Shown one piece after another: positions 1 through 9,230 of a DNA stretch of 43,821 nucleotides. The position numbers were made by a program, and so were the translations under genes. The stretch is from Nemertoderma westbladi (Eukaryota > Xenacoelomorpha > Nemertodermatida > Nemertodermatidae): the NCBI GenBank assembly GCA_032718475.1, contig JAUCBJ010000081.1:1-43821 (forward strand), written 5' to 3'. Positions within the stretch are counted from its first letter, which is position 1, and each line of letters starts with the position of its first letter. The notes under the pieces were generated by a model. The model ran no database searches. It saw only the letters and a list, made by a program, of their open reading frames with translations, and was not told the origin of the DNA.

Positions 1-415
1 CGATTTGTTTTGATTTATTTGTTCTGATTTGTTTAATTTGCTTACCTTGATAACCGAAAGCCTTTTTTGTATTTTAGGCACTAAAGTTAATTCGTAAATT
101 TGTATTTGTATGTACGATCGATTGTATTTACGCCGTATCTGCAATATTAAGTATGCAATGATTAGATAGTGATTATATTTTATATTTTAGGCCCTACCAG
201 TAAATTTAGAAATAGTTTGTAAATATTTTATATTTCGATTGGTGAAAACAGTCTTACTTACTGTTTTCATGGAGCGGTGATGAATTATTTCACTATAAGG
301 TAGCATTTGTAGTTTAACTTTAACGTAAAAACTTTTGAAAATCCGACGTATTTTGATTAAGTTACAGTAATGTAATATGCCTATTCATATTTGTACACAT
401 AAAACCCTTAGGTAC
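1..415. other. AT-rich non-coding stretch
   Basis: No coding frame, RNA fold or repeat could be supported here. The sequence is AT-rich with scattered stops in all frames. It may belong to the same unidentified repeat as the promoter-like block downstream, but nothing seen proves this. Confidence 0.5.
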
Positions 416-490
416 TCTCGTGGCGTAGTGGTCAGATGGTTAAGGCGTTGGTTACATTACGTAGGTTACGAGTTCGAATCCCAGTCGGGA
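416..490 (+). repeat. tRNA-Ser-like pseudo-tRNA, probable SINE head
   Basis: The stretch contains an A-box-like TGGCGTAGTGGT (421-432) and a B-box-like AGTTCGAATCC (471-481). It also contains GGTTAAGGCGTTGG, a run typical of the D-arm and anticodon 5' side of tRNA-Ser. The ends can pair over 5 bp (TCTCG at 416-420 with CGGGA at 486-490). The T-stem pairs badly and no sound anticodon arm forms, so a working tRNA gene is unlikely. A pol III promoter head of a tRNA-derived SINE is the better reading. No tail or target duplication was identified. Confidence 0.5.
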
Positions 491-563
491 AATTTGTATT
501 TTGGGGCCATTTATTTTCGTGTGGTGCTAATTGGTAGGCCAATGAGAAGCGTACAGCGTAGCG

Positions 564-788
564 AATGATGAGCCAGGCCAATCATAGGGCATAAATTATC
601 TTATTGCTCAAATGTGAGGCAGTGGAAAATTCTGTTAGGATTCCATGTCCCAGATTAGTGTAAGGGCCGGACTGCGTTGAACGATGAGCTGGGCCAATCA
701 TAGAGCACGAAGCACTTCATTGCTCAATGGCGAAGCTGTGGAAAATTCTGTTTAGTTTCCATGTGCAATTTCTAGTATAAAAGGCCGG
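564..788 (+). promoter_or_regulatory. Duplicated CCAAT block ending in a TATA box
   Basis: Two imperfect copies of a unit of about 107 bp lie in tandem (564-670 and 681-788). Each has a CCAAT motif (578-582 and 694-698), a shared GGAAAATTCTGTT core, and a terminal GGGCCGG or AGGCCGG. Only the second copy ends in a consensus TATA box, TATAAAAGG (776-784). An enhancer-like duplication upstream of a single TATA box is the usual design of an LTR U3 region, and this may be an LTR relic. No matching second LTR was found, and no ORF follows within 1.5 kb. Confidence 0.45.
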
Positions 789-2548
789 TTTGCCTTCGGA
801 TATCACGTTATTAACTTCTTAGAACCCTTATGTTACACTCTCTTATTCTTGTAAAATTAGTTAATTCGGTTTCTTGTTGAAACTTTATTTGATAAATCCT
901 TTTGTAAAACTGTAAATATACTGCAATTTCCTGACATGTTTTCTTTTGGTCCGACTTCGGGACAGCCGAACACCAGGGAGATGGCAGCCTAGATCGTTAG
1001 GCCGTAAGCAACGCAGGGAGGGGATGTCCACAACACGCTAGCGCCCACATTGGATTGACCGCGCACCCCCTTTGCCCCTTCGAAATGCTCAACTTGCTAT
1101 GCAGCGCCCGCTTTGTGAGAAAGGTAAGACTTTGTTCGACGCCCTTGCCTGCCGTAAGACCTATAGATCAGGGTAAGCGTGACACCGTACTGGACGCCGC
1201 AAATTTAGGATCAAATAATTATATCCAGACACCCCCCCTCCTTTGTCAGTCCTACGAACCCCTGGGTTAACCTGTACTTCCTACAGGTGCGAACTATTGC
1301 CATTCGTCAGTACGCGAGTACATATTAGGTACGGACAGCATATGTTCCATAATTTAGTGAGTCGTAGCACTGACTGTTTGGTACCGGTTCGCTTTGTAGA
1401 ACGTACATTAGTACCCCCCCCCCCCTTGTCTGGAGTTAGCTATTTGATCAGGCAAGGAGTATTTCTGCTACCGGCACACTGCTTGGCCTAGGGAGGTTTA
1501 TTAATATCCTACCGCGCCTTGCCACGTACTGATAGGTATTGCTGCTAACTACCGCAGCAACAAAGTTCTAGAATTAAATTAGTATACCAGATCAGCTAAC
1601 GTACGGTAGCGATTAACCCCTATTCTTATCTTACAACCAGAATCTGGTATTAGTGCCGATCACGGGTGTAGTTACTAACACTGTGGTTGCCCATTGGGTT
1701 GTGGATAGGAAGGAGAGAGCTTTGACGTCATTCGTGAGTATAAAGTTCTACAAACGCGACTAGTTTATTTTAGTAGCTAGCGCACGGTATCATTTAGTCA
1801 GAAAATCACTAAAACCTAGTAAAAGGAATTACACGAAATTGTTTTATTTGTAACACACCCACACACACACGCCCTAAAACATATTGCCCTTAAAGTTCTA
1901 CTAGCTATAGCGTACTATACATTACTTTAGGTGGAAATTATTTGTATTTGTAAAATTAGGATCTGATTTAGTTGTGGCACAATAAGGAGTATTTCACTTT
2001 CGTTATTAAACTGTTGTTTGTCTGGACAACGGTATTGTTACATTTAGGCCTGACCCTTTAGACTGATTTCGTACAGGGGGATCAGTTATCGTTACATTTA
2101 GGTACGACCCTTTTTCGACTGATTTAGGACTGTCAGTGTTGTTACGCTAGGTATGTTAACCCACTAGCTCGTATATAAACCATATAAATCACACCGCGGC
2201 AAGTTACTGTATTTAGGACTGTCAGTGATAGTTAGGATTCGCTGCGCGGGGATTGTTTTCCCGTGAGTTTGGTCTGTTACCGTAACTGTACATCTGCCTC
2301 ACCGGTTAGAGGACAGGTATCCTTCTGTCTAGTACGTAGGCATTAGACCCGCTCACGTACATAGAATAGATACAAGGCTCTGTTCCTCGCCAGTAGTCGT
2401 TTGTGTACTGTATCTGTTTATTTAGATATCCTGGACTGGGATTTGTTGTCAGATACTGTACGAGCCCGTATACATTACTAGAGTCTCATAGTAAGATACA
2501 TCGTTACTAGGATCTGGTAAGCGGTATACTACTGGACCCTTACAATTT
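789..2548. other. Long non-coding stretch, possible LTR leader at its start
   Basis: No coding sequence is supported. At 947-961 a TGGTCCGACTTCGGG run follows an AT-rich segment ending in CTGACA. This could be a tRNA primer-binding site after an LTR, but it is weak. A C12 homopolymer lies at 1414-1425. Around 2034-2137 two diverged copies of a segment with 'GTTACATTTAGG' and 'GACTGATTT' lie next to each other, and a 'TTTAGGACTGTCAGTG' run is repeated at about 2212-2234. The small ORFs here show no protein-like composition. Confidence 0.4.
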
Positions 2549-2959
2549 CCATATAGCGATGCGCCTGACTCAGACACAGACATTTTCGACCATGATACAG
2601 ATACCTCTGAGTTCTTTGAAAACTTTGACAATCCAATTTTTTCAGATATTGATCCCAATACAAATTTATTGGATCCCTCCATTAGCGGGGCTATTTTGAT
2701 ATACAATCTTTTAAAAAAAAATTGGCAACGGAATCAAAATGCTCACCGTCTGATATTTCACTGTTTCAAATCAACTGTCGCAGCCTGTTTAAAAATTTTT
2801 CCAGCCTCAATGAAATTCTATCTGGTTTGAACTTGGCGTTCAGTTTTCTTGCTTTTGCCGAACCTTTCCTAAAAAAACGACAATAGTATGAATAATTTAG
2901 GTATCGATGGCTACGACCCACCAGTTGTTGATTTTAAAAAGGATAGCACGTCCGGCAGA

Positions 2960-2979
2960 GGGGGGGGGGGGGGGGGGGG
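2960..2979 (+). repeat. G20 homopolymer
   Basis: Twenty consecutive G lie inside the LINE-P endonuclease region, at the position of the Gly-rich motif ahead of 'VALY' in this family. A short run of Gly codons may have expanded. Confidence 0.85.
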
Positions 2980-3026
2980 CAGCAATATTAAACAGGGCAT
3001 AGCAGCAATTGAAAGACCCGACCTTA

Positions 3027-3163
3027 AATTAAACATAAAAGGGATTGAAAACACATGGGTGGAAATTCCAGACAAACATAAACCCAACCATTCCCTGATT
3101 GTTAGCTGCATTTATCGCCCTGGGTCATCCAACTACAACGATTTTGTCGAGGCTCTAGATCCT
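3027..3163. repeat. Left copy of a 137-bp target-site duplication
   Basis: This segment is identical base for base, by eye, to 17601-17737. It is LINE-P sequence. Just inside it lie the two ends of LINE-M: the triplet tail at 3164 and the truncated 5' end at 17600. This is the signature of a staggered-nick duplication made by LINE-M insertion. Confidence 0.85.
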
Positions 3164-3196
3164 ACTACTACTACTACTACTACTAGGTCGAGCGAA
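3164..3196 (-). mobile_element. LINE-M 3' terminus with (TAG)n tail
   Basis: On the minus strand this is the last segment of LINE-M, ending in about seven TAG/AGT triplets (plus-strand (ACT)n at 3164-3185). Short tandem tails of this kind are common in RTE-like LINEs. BEL-A1 separates this end from the LINE-M body at 15027-17600. Confidence 0.7.
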
Positions 3197-3201
3197 CTCG
3201 G
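3197..3201. repeat. Left 5-bp target duplication of BEL-A1 (CTCGG)
   Basis: CTCGG lies directly before the LTR start TGTGACGGG and recurs directly after the right LTR end GCTAACA (15022-15026). Five base pairs is usual for BEL/Pao integrases. Confidence 0.88.
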
Positions 3202-3748
3202 TGTGACGGGATCCAGATGAGATCCCGGTTTATCCATTTGTTAGTTCACTCGTCCCCGCCGTGTATGAAAGATAAAGGAGTTTGTGCTGTTCCTCGTATA
3301 TAATATTTGGGTATACAGATATAGATATAGGTATAGATATGAGATAATATGGTTGTTGTATACGGAAGGCGGGATACGGTAACTAAAGTCCCGGTCCTTC
3401 CCTAGCTAAACTATCTAACCTAAACTAGCACCAATATTGCACTGAGATAACTGAATTGATATGATTACTGCCAAGTGGCTATATTGCACGGTTGGCCTTG
3501 TTACTCTACCTAATCGATGCCTTTCCCCCCTCTGATTGGTTGATACCCTTGTTGGCGCCCTTTGGAGTGTTCCCGTTCACTCCACCTGTTCTCTCTGGGT
3601 TAGGGGTTTGGCCCCTGACCCTCGTTGTGTGTTTCCTTCCCATTCTTATTGGGATGGCACGAGTTGGTTAATTGCCCAATCTCGTGGCTCCCAATATTGC
3701 TTATCGGCTTAACTTTATGGGGTGTTAGCGGGATTGAATAAGCGAACA
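3202..3748 (-). repeat. BEL-A1 3' LTR (left)
   Basis: 547 bp, TGTGACGGG...GCGAACA on the plus strand, and a near-identical partner of 14473-15021 and 34437-34976. For this minus-strand element it is the downstream LTR. The boundaries are fixed by the CTCGG target duplication on its left and by the polypurine tract on its right. Confidence 0.9.
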
Positions 3749-3786
3749 CTCCCCCCCATGCTATCTTCCCGGTAAGAAGATAGCAT
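3749..3786 (-). promoter_or_regulatory. Polypurine tract and adjacent perfect hairpin
   Basis: On the minus strand a GGGGGGGAG run ends exactly where the 3' LTR begins, matching the plus-strand primer site of LTR elements. Immediately beside it 3758-3768 (ATGCTATCTTC) and 3776-3786 form a perfect 11-bp stem with a 7-base loop. A second small stem (CCCGAT/ATCGGG) lies at 3820-3836. Confidence 0.7.
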
Positions 3787-4460
3787 CAACCAAAAAAGTG
3801 CGCTACAATCCCGCTGGATCCCGATCTAGTATCGGGTGTGGGGTGGAATTATTTTCTCTCAGAGCCGGCTTTCCAGGCCGCTCCCTATGGGTATGATAAC
3901 GCTACCCTGTGTGCCTGGCGTCTCATGTCGGGCCGATCGCGCTCACCTCTCACGCAACTTTTGTTTCCCCAACACTTCCGCCCTATCTCTTCTTCACTCT
4001 CATCCTAACTCTCTCATACACTCGGACCTCCTCGTCCCTCACTCAGCCTCTTATTCTCCCCCCCCCACACTAGAATTGCGTCCGCACTCTCTCTGCACTT
4101 CGCTCTATTACTCCGTCCCTCAACCCCACTTTGACTACCTCATTCCTCCTGACGAATCTCCCCCCCCCCTCTTGTGCCGTCGCACTCAAGAAGTGTGAAA
4201 TTGTCTGGTGTCTCGTCCATAGTGCCATAGTCAGTTATCCCCCAGTCCCAGTAGCTAATTGAGAAAGGTTGTATGACTATAGTACTTACTCCGAACGTAT
4301 ATATTTGTAGATTACTAATTACTACGTACGTACATACAAATTGCACTTATAGGATTATTTGCATTAATTAAATTTGTACTTAATAGTTCGTACGTCCCAC
4401 GCGGCGCCTTCCAGGCGCACCACGTCCAAGTCTCAGTTTCTCTCCCTCGGCTCTGGGAAC
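3787..4460 (-). other. BEL-A1 3' untranslated segment
   Basis: No coding frame is supported between the stop of the exonuclease/zinc-knuckle gene and the hairpin. The part from 4034 onward matches the left end of BEL-A2 (24890-25265). The C/T-rich stretch at about 3960-4190 produces long open frames on the plus strand by composition only. Confidence 0.6.
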
Positions 4461-7008
4461 CTATCTGTTCCTCTGGGGATAGTTCCCCCTGGCATCCTCT
4501 TCCCTGGGTCGTTTCTTGGTTACCACCGTTCCTCTGGGATCCGCTTTCTGCTTTCGGACCTTTGCCGCCACCTCCCTGCTGATCCCGGTCGTTGGCTCCT
4601 TGGGCACTGGTGTTATTAGTGCCCGATATCGCTTCACCGGTGGCCCCTCAGAGTGGCCCGGTTGTCTCCCTCTGGTGGCGTCCCATAGGATCATCTTCAT
4701 TGCTTGTGGTACGTGCTCCGCCAAGAAATCCCTAAATTCCCTTCGGTTCTGTGGCGTCCATCTGTCCAAATATCTTTGCGTGTTCATCACTCCGGCGTAC
4801 GACGCCGCCGTTGCTACCTCTTGGTAGGTAAACGGTAGCCTCCGCTTTATGATTTCCATGTGAGTCTCCTGATTGATAAGGAAGAAACCCCACTTGAACT
4901 CCTGGGCCTTCATGCGCTGACGCGTCATGGCCCCGACGTCGGCCCACTCCTCGAATCTTGTGAACTTCTCCTCGTCATTCATCCAGTCGCACTCGCGTCC
5001 GTAGTGTCCCCGAAAGTGGCACTTTGGACATCGATTATGCAACCGTGGACACGCCCCCATCCTGTGGCTTGGCTCTCGGCAGTAGAGACAAAAAGGTTCC
5101 CTTCTGGAACCGGTACAAGCAGCTCCTTTCCTGGTGGGTCTGTCTCCCACAGTAGTTGCAGCCGAGTACCAATGTCTCCCGTCCCACCTCGTCTTTCGTC
5201 CCAAGCGATCTCCGCGGTCTGTGGAGTCGCTGGTAGGCGAACTTCTCCACGTTGGTGTCTCTATCTACGTCGATCTCTCCGCCCCTCTCGGGCATCGTCT
5301 CCCCGAATACTATCCATGGTGCCGTCCCCGGTTGCTCGCCCAACCTGATAGTGCTCCCCGCGAAATCCATCGCCGGCTCCTCGTGCACCCAGGTCCGCTT
5401 GCCGGATCTGTTCCAGAAGGCCCTCGCCCCACTGGCCATCACCACCCTTCCGCCAACCCAGTCCGTGTCCGAGTGGCCTATCCTCTCGATGGGCGGCATC
5501 TCTCCGAACTCGTCGTCGTCGTCCTCCTCTTTTGGCAGTGTCTCCAACCCTGGTATCCCGATGGATCCACTATGTCCCTTCCCGCCTTGGCTCTCGCCCG
5601 TAGCTCTCCATCCCTCTAACTCCCTTAACTTCCTTGGCGGTTGGTCGCCTTCGGCGCCCGCTGGTATGGGCATCGTTTGCAACCCCGACGTCGACTGTTT
5701 CGGTGATCCCACCGTCCATCCCAGTTCTCGCCCTAGAGACTCCCCCGAACTCCCTGATGAAGTCCAATGAAGTTCGTCTAGGCCTGCCTGTTCCTCGAAG
5801 CCGTAACTCTGTGTCCTGGCCTCCTCTTCCCTCTCCTCTGCTTCTATCCTCTCCCGTCTGGCGACTTCCTCTAGTCGCTTTGCTTCTCGTCTATCCGTCT
5901 CTAGCTGCTCCCATCTCTGATACGGCGTATCTGTCTCCCCGTCTACCAGATGTCGGCTGTTGTAGTACACCGACTCGCCCTTCAGCCCCGGGTGGTCTAC
6001 CAGACCGTCGAAGGCCGTCTTAAAGGCTCTCCTGTAGCTTAGGGGTGATCCCGATAACAGAAATGCCCCTGGTTCCCTCTCGATGACCACGGTCATAAAT
6101 AAGTTAAGCAAACTTATCATCATCCAATCTTCCTGCAGGATATATCGCTTCTGATATACCTTTATCGCTCCTCTGCAGAATTGATATACCTCTTGCTTTC
6201 CCGGTCTTGCTCCCCACTTTAGCGAGTTCGCTAGTTCTGCTCCGTATTCTTCCCTAAACTTCCCCCAATCCATCGGTTTGTGGCACACGAGCCCCAATAA
6301 TTGGCCCATTGCCACCGCCCCGCATTGGCCTGTGTTTTCGACTACCCCCAACCCATCCGGTGCCGTCATAGCCATAAAGACCTTCTGCATATCCAGGAGG
6401 TTGGTGGCGTCCGGACCGATGATTCTCTCCGCATCCTCGCGAATCGCCGATCCCACTTTCGTCGTCGACTTCTCTCTTACCAAGACTTGTACCGCTTTCG
6501 GTAACCGGTTTAATTTCGGCCCGTCCTTCTTCCCATACGTTCCTAGATCGAATAAGAAGATGTCCCCATTTGGCGCGGCCAAATGTAGGAGTATGGTCCT
6601 GGCCGACCCCGCCGTTCCTCGTCTCGAACCCGCCTCGTCTTCCACTGTTCCCTCGTCGTCTAGGATCATATATCCTCCTCTGTTGACGGACTCTATGAAT
6701 CTCTTCCAGTCCTTCCTCGGTGATTCCCTCGGGTACTTCGGAATCCCGAACTTCGCCTCGTCCCCTTTCACCACGTAGTGGAAGTGTTGGAAGATCGCGT
6801 TGTCCAGCGACGGCGTCCCGTAGGTCCCGACCAGCCGCTGTTCGTGCATCTCCCTGAAGTGATCCTGCAGCGCTCGCGCCGCGTGACCCCTTTCCAACCT
6901 CTCGTAGTATCCTCTCGTCTTCTCTTCTGGATGCCTCTCGGTGAAATCCACCAGTATCTCCTTTCCTCCTGACTCCGCCTTTCTCTTCCTGATCAACTTG
7001 CTCGCCAT
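4461..7008 (-). CDS. Exonuclease-like and triple zinc-knuckle accessory protein of BEL-A (one frameshift)
   Basis: This is an extra gene after pol, on the minus strand, with its ATG at 7006-7008; an upstream GTG in frame is probably not used. In the frame opening at 7017, residues 105-285 resemble an RNase-D-like 3'-5' exonuclease: motif I 'LDDEG' (D120, E122), a strand reading 'IFLFDLGTYG', motif II 'AIREDAER' (D195), then 'LLDMQ'. At motif III 'YQFCR' an Arg replaces the expected Asp. A charged linker follows (370-400), then three CX2CX4HX4C knuckles near 5000-5130. The frame changes by one base between knuckles 1 and 2, at a T5 run. The C-terminal ~190 residues end with a 'KKRPREED' basic patch. 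Fold assignment is inference; RNA or cDNA binding is plausible from the knuckles. The full length would be about 840 aa. Confidence 0.7.
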
Positions 7009-7489
7009 TCCGAACACTCACTCGCTCACCTGCAAGGGGGTGCCTTACCAAGGCGCAATACAGATGAGTGATGTATCTAGGATGTTCTGTACGGTTCGAT
7101 AATGGCCTATTTCTTACTTAACTGCGCCTTTTAACCTAAATTATTACTAATTAATTTTGAAGCTAGTAAATGAGCGTAATTTACGATTTCTGTCCGTTAC
7201 TTTTATTATGTTCTAGAATAACTTTCCTTGTGTTGCCATTATTTGTAACTTTCAGCCCTATTCTATTTATTCATCTATTTTAATTCTACTGTCCTACTAC
7301 TTACTATTACCTATGGATTATTCTATTCTCTAATCCACATTCTGGCCTACTCTGTGGGCCTATGCAGTACAGCAGTATGCGTCGTGTGGCCACACGATTT
7401 ACCCAGCTGTACTCATATGCCCCCCTCTCGCTACTAACTGCTAACTAATATCTATATCTTATATACCCCTTTTACCTCTTACTCTCTCT
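7009..7489. other. BEL-A1 spacer between exonuclease gene and hairpin array
   Basis: No ORF is supported. The segment has a counterpart in BEL-A2 (about 26200-26630), including 'CACATTCTGGCCTACTCTG' and 'GCAGTACAGCAGTAT'. Being the leader of the exonuclease gene, it could hold a promoter or splice site, but none can be pointed to. Confidence 0.5.
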
Positions 7490-8200
7490 CTTCTAACTAA
7501 CGGTACTACGTACCCTCTAACTCTAATTCTAACTAACTAATGGTACTACGTACCCTCTAACTCTCCTCTAACTAACGGTACTACGTACCCTCTAACTCTT
7601 CTCTAACTAACGGTACTACGTACCCCCTAACTCTCTAACTAACTAGCGGTACTACGTACCCTCTAACTCTAACTAACTAGCGGTACTTACGTACCCTCTA
7701 ACTCTCTAACTAACTAACGGTACTTACGTACCCTCTAACTCTCTAACTAACTAACGGTACTTACGTACCCTCTAACTCTCTAACTAACTAGCGGTACTAC
7801 TTACCCTCTAACTCTAACTAACTAACGGTACTTACGTAACCTCTAACTCTAACTAACTAGCGGTACTTACGTACCCTCTAACTCTCTAACTAACTAGCGG
7901 TACTACGTACCCTCTAACTCTAACTAACTAGCGGTACTTACGTACCCTCTAACTCTAACTAACTAGCGGTACTTACGTACCCTCTAACTCTCTAACTAAC
8001 TAGCGGTACTACGTACCCTCTAACTCTAACTAACTAGCGGTACTTGCGTACCCTCTAACTCTCTAACTAACTAGCGATACTACGTACCCTCTAACTCTCT
8101 AACTAACTAGCGGTACTACGTACCCTCTAACTCTCTAACTAACTAGCGATACTACGTACCCTCTAACTCTCTAACTAACTAGGTACTACGTACCTCTTAA
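7490..8200. repeat. Array of ~20 hairpin units in BEL-A1
   Basis: About 20 tandem units of 31-39 bp share a CTAACTAACTAGC spacer and a palindromic core GGTACTACGTACC or GGTACTTACGTACC. Each core can fold as a 5-bp stem (GGTAC/GTACC) with a 3-4 base loop, on either strand. The array lies between the pol 3' end (8350) and the exonuclease gene (7008). BEL-A2 has the same array with about 19 units in the same place. Confidence 0.85.
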
Positions 8201-8349
8201 CTAACTTCTGCCTACTAACTGCGTACCTACTATGTACTTATTTATTTTATTTTATTTTCTATTTTTTTTGTGTGGGAAGGGCGTCTCGCCCTCAATCCCA
8301 CCCCCCTCAGTCCAAATCTTGGACGACTAAACTCTTCTCTAATTCCACT
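8201..8349. other. Spacer between pol end and hairpin array
   Basis: T-rich spacer followed by GGGCGTCTCGCCCTC, a small hairpin (GGGCG/CGCCC), and a CCCACCCCCC run. It is nearly the same in BEL-A2 (27330-27460). No gene is seen. Confidence 0.5.
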
Positions 8350-9230
8350 AAGGTGCTCCTTCTAGCAGACAGGTAACACCTCTGCCCGCACCTTTTACGG
8401 ATCTAACTCTTCCATCCCAGTCCAACCTGTTGGACAACTCAGCGACCCAAGGGGTGATTCCTCCAGCAGGCAACTCTCCCACTGCCCCCCTATAGGTTCT
8501 CTAATTCTTCGCTCCGCTCTCCTTGTCAATTCGATAGGTGGTCTTTTCTCCTGTTTTTGGAAATGCTGTCTGCTATTTATGTTTCTGATCTCGTGGTCGT
8601 CCCTTGGCGGCAAAGTGCCACCCTTCAACGTGTCACCCGGCGGTATAATGCCGCCCCTGTTCTTCTCCTTAATCTTAGATGCCACCTCTGCTGGCCTCCC
8701 CCTTAATATGTGTGCTGGCATTAAAGGCGTCCACGACCCCTGTTCGTCCTTCGGTATACACGGTCTCTGCCCATGTAATGCCCCTTCACACTCTGTCAGT
8801 CCCGCGTGCGTATGCAGCACGCCTCCTACTTTCCCGGATCCTTTGTCCATCACACGCACACCCACGGGCTTCTCTGCCCCTGGTCTGATCGTCTCAAGTC
8901 TTCTCCCTTTCCATTTAGTCCTCCTGCTCGGCCTCCCCCTTGTCGGCATGCCTCCCAACCGGACCGGCATCTCTTCCGGACACTTCTCCAGCCTGTCCCC
9001 TGGACATTTTGCCGTCCGCCCCTCTCCATCTCCATACCGATGCTTGCTGGGACTCTTGTTCCAGCCCATCGTCTCTAGATCTTCTGCATCCATGCCATTC
9101 TCCTCCGCCCACTCTCTTGGTGTTGCTTCCACTTCTAGCTGTCTACCACTATTGCCCATCTCTGGCCTCTCCTCTATCTCGTCGACAGTTCCTGGCACCA
9201 TGCATCCTGAACTCTCAGACACATGGAATG
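8350..9230 (-). pseudogene. Remnant of BEL-A1 pol (C-terminal end only)
   Basis: The last codons before the TAG at about 8350 read 'CLLEGAP', exactly as at the end of the BEL-A2 integrase. Upstream in that frame 'WDGRVRSV' matches the 'DEDGRVRSV' of A2. Near 8710-8750 in another frame 'TPLMPAHILRGRP' resembles the 'LTPSHFLMERP' of A2. No RT (YxDD), RNase H or integrase DDE motif is present, and 880 bp is far too short for them. I read this as a frameshifted scrap of pol left after a ~3-kb deletion. The tail between 'YRGAVG' and 'CLLEGAP' is longer than in A2, so local rearrangement is likely. Confidence 0.6.

Larger units (their letters stand above)
2549..3163 (+). mobile_element. LINE-P, 5' part: endonuclease domain fragment
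   Basis: In shifting plus-strand frames this reads as an acidic segment (2549-2690) and then the start of an APE-type endonuclease (about 2760-2880, 'FQINCRSLFKNFSSLNEIL'), continuing to 'SLIVSCIYRPGSSNYNDFVEALDP' spread over 3090-3163. That is the order seen in CR1/Jockey-group LINE ORF2. Stops and frame changes make it a pseudogene. A G20 run sits where the family's Gly-rich motif is expected. The last 137 bp are repeated exactly at 17601-17737, where the same LINE resumes; LINE-M and BEL-A1 lie between the two parts. Confidence 0.75.

Noticed and set aside
416-490. Functional tRNA gene
   Set aside because: T-stem mispairs and no proper anticodon stem forms.
2449-2706. 85-codon minus-strand frame
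   Set aside because: Opposite strand of the acidic LINE-P segment, which reads more naturally on the plus strand leading into the endonuclease.
3836-4198. 120-codon plus-strand frame in the BEL-A1 3' end
   Set aside because: Comes from C/T-rich low complexity; the A2 counterpart is not open in the same way.
7490-8200. CRISPR-like array of spaced palindromic repeats
   Set aside because: Spacers are themselves repeated and nearly identical, units are contiguous, and the context is a eukaryotic LTR element. It is a minisatellite-type array.
7490-8200. Interstitial telomere-like tract (CTAACT runs)
   Set aside because: The CTAACT pieces are part of a longer 31-39 bp unit with a GGTACTACGTACC core and lie inside an element, so they are not telomeric arrays.
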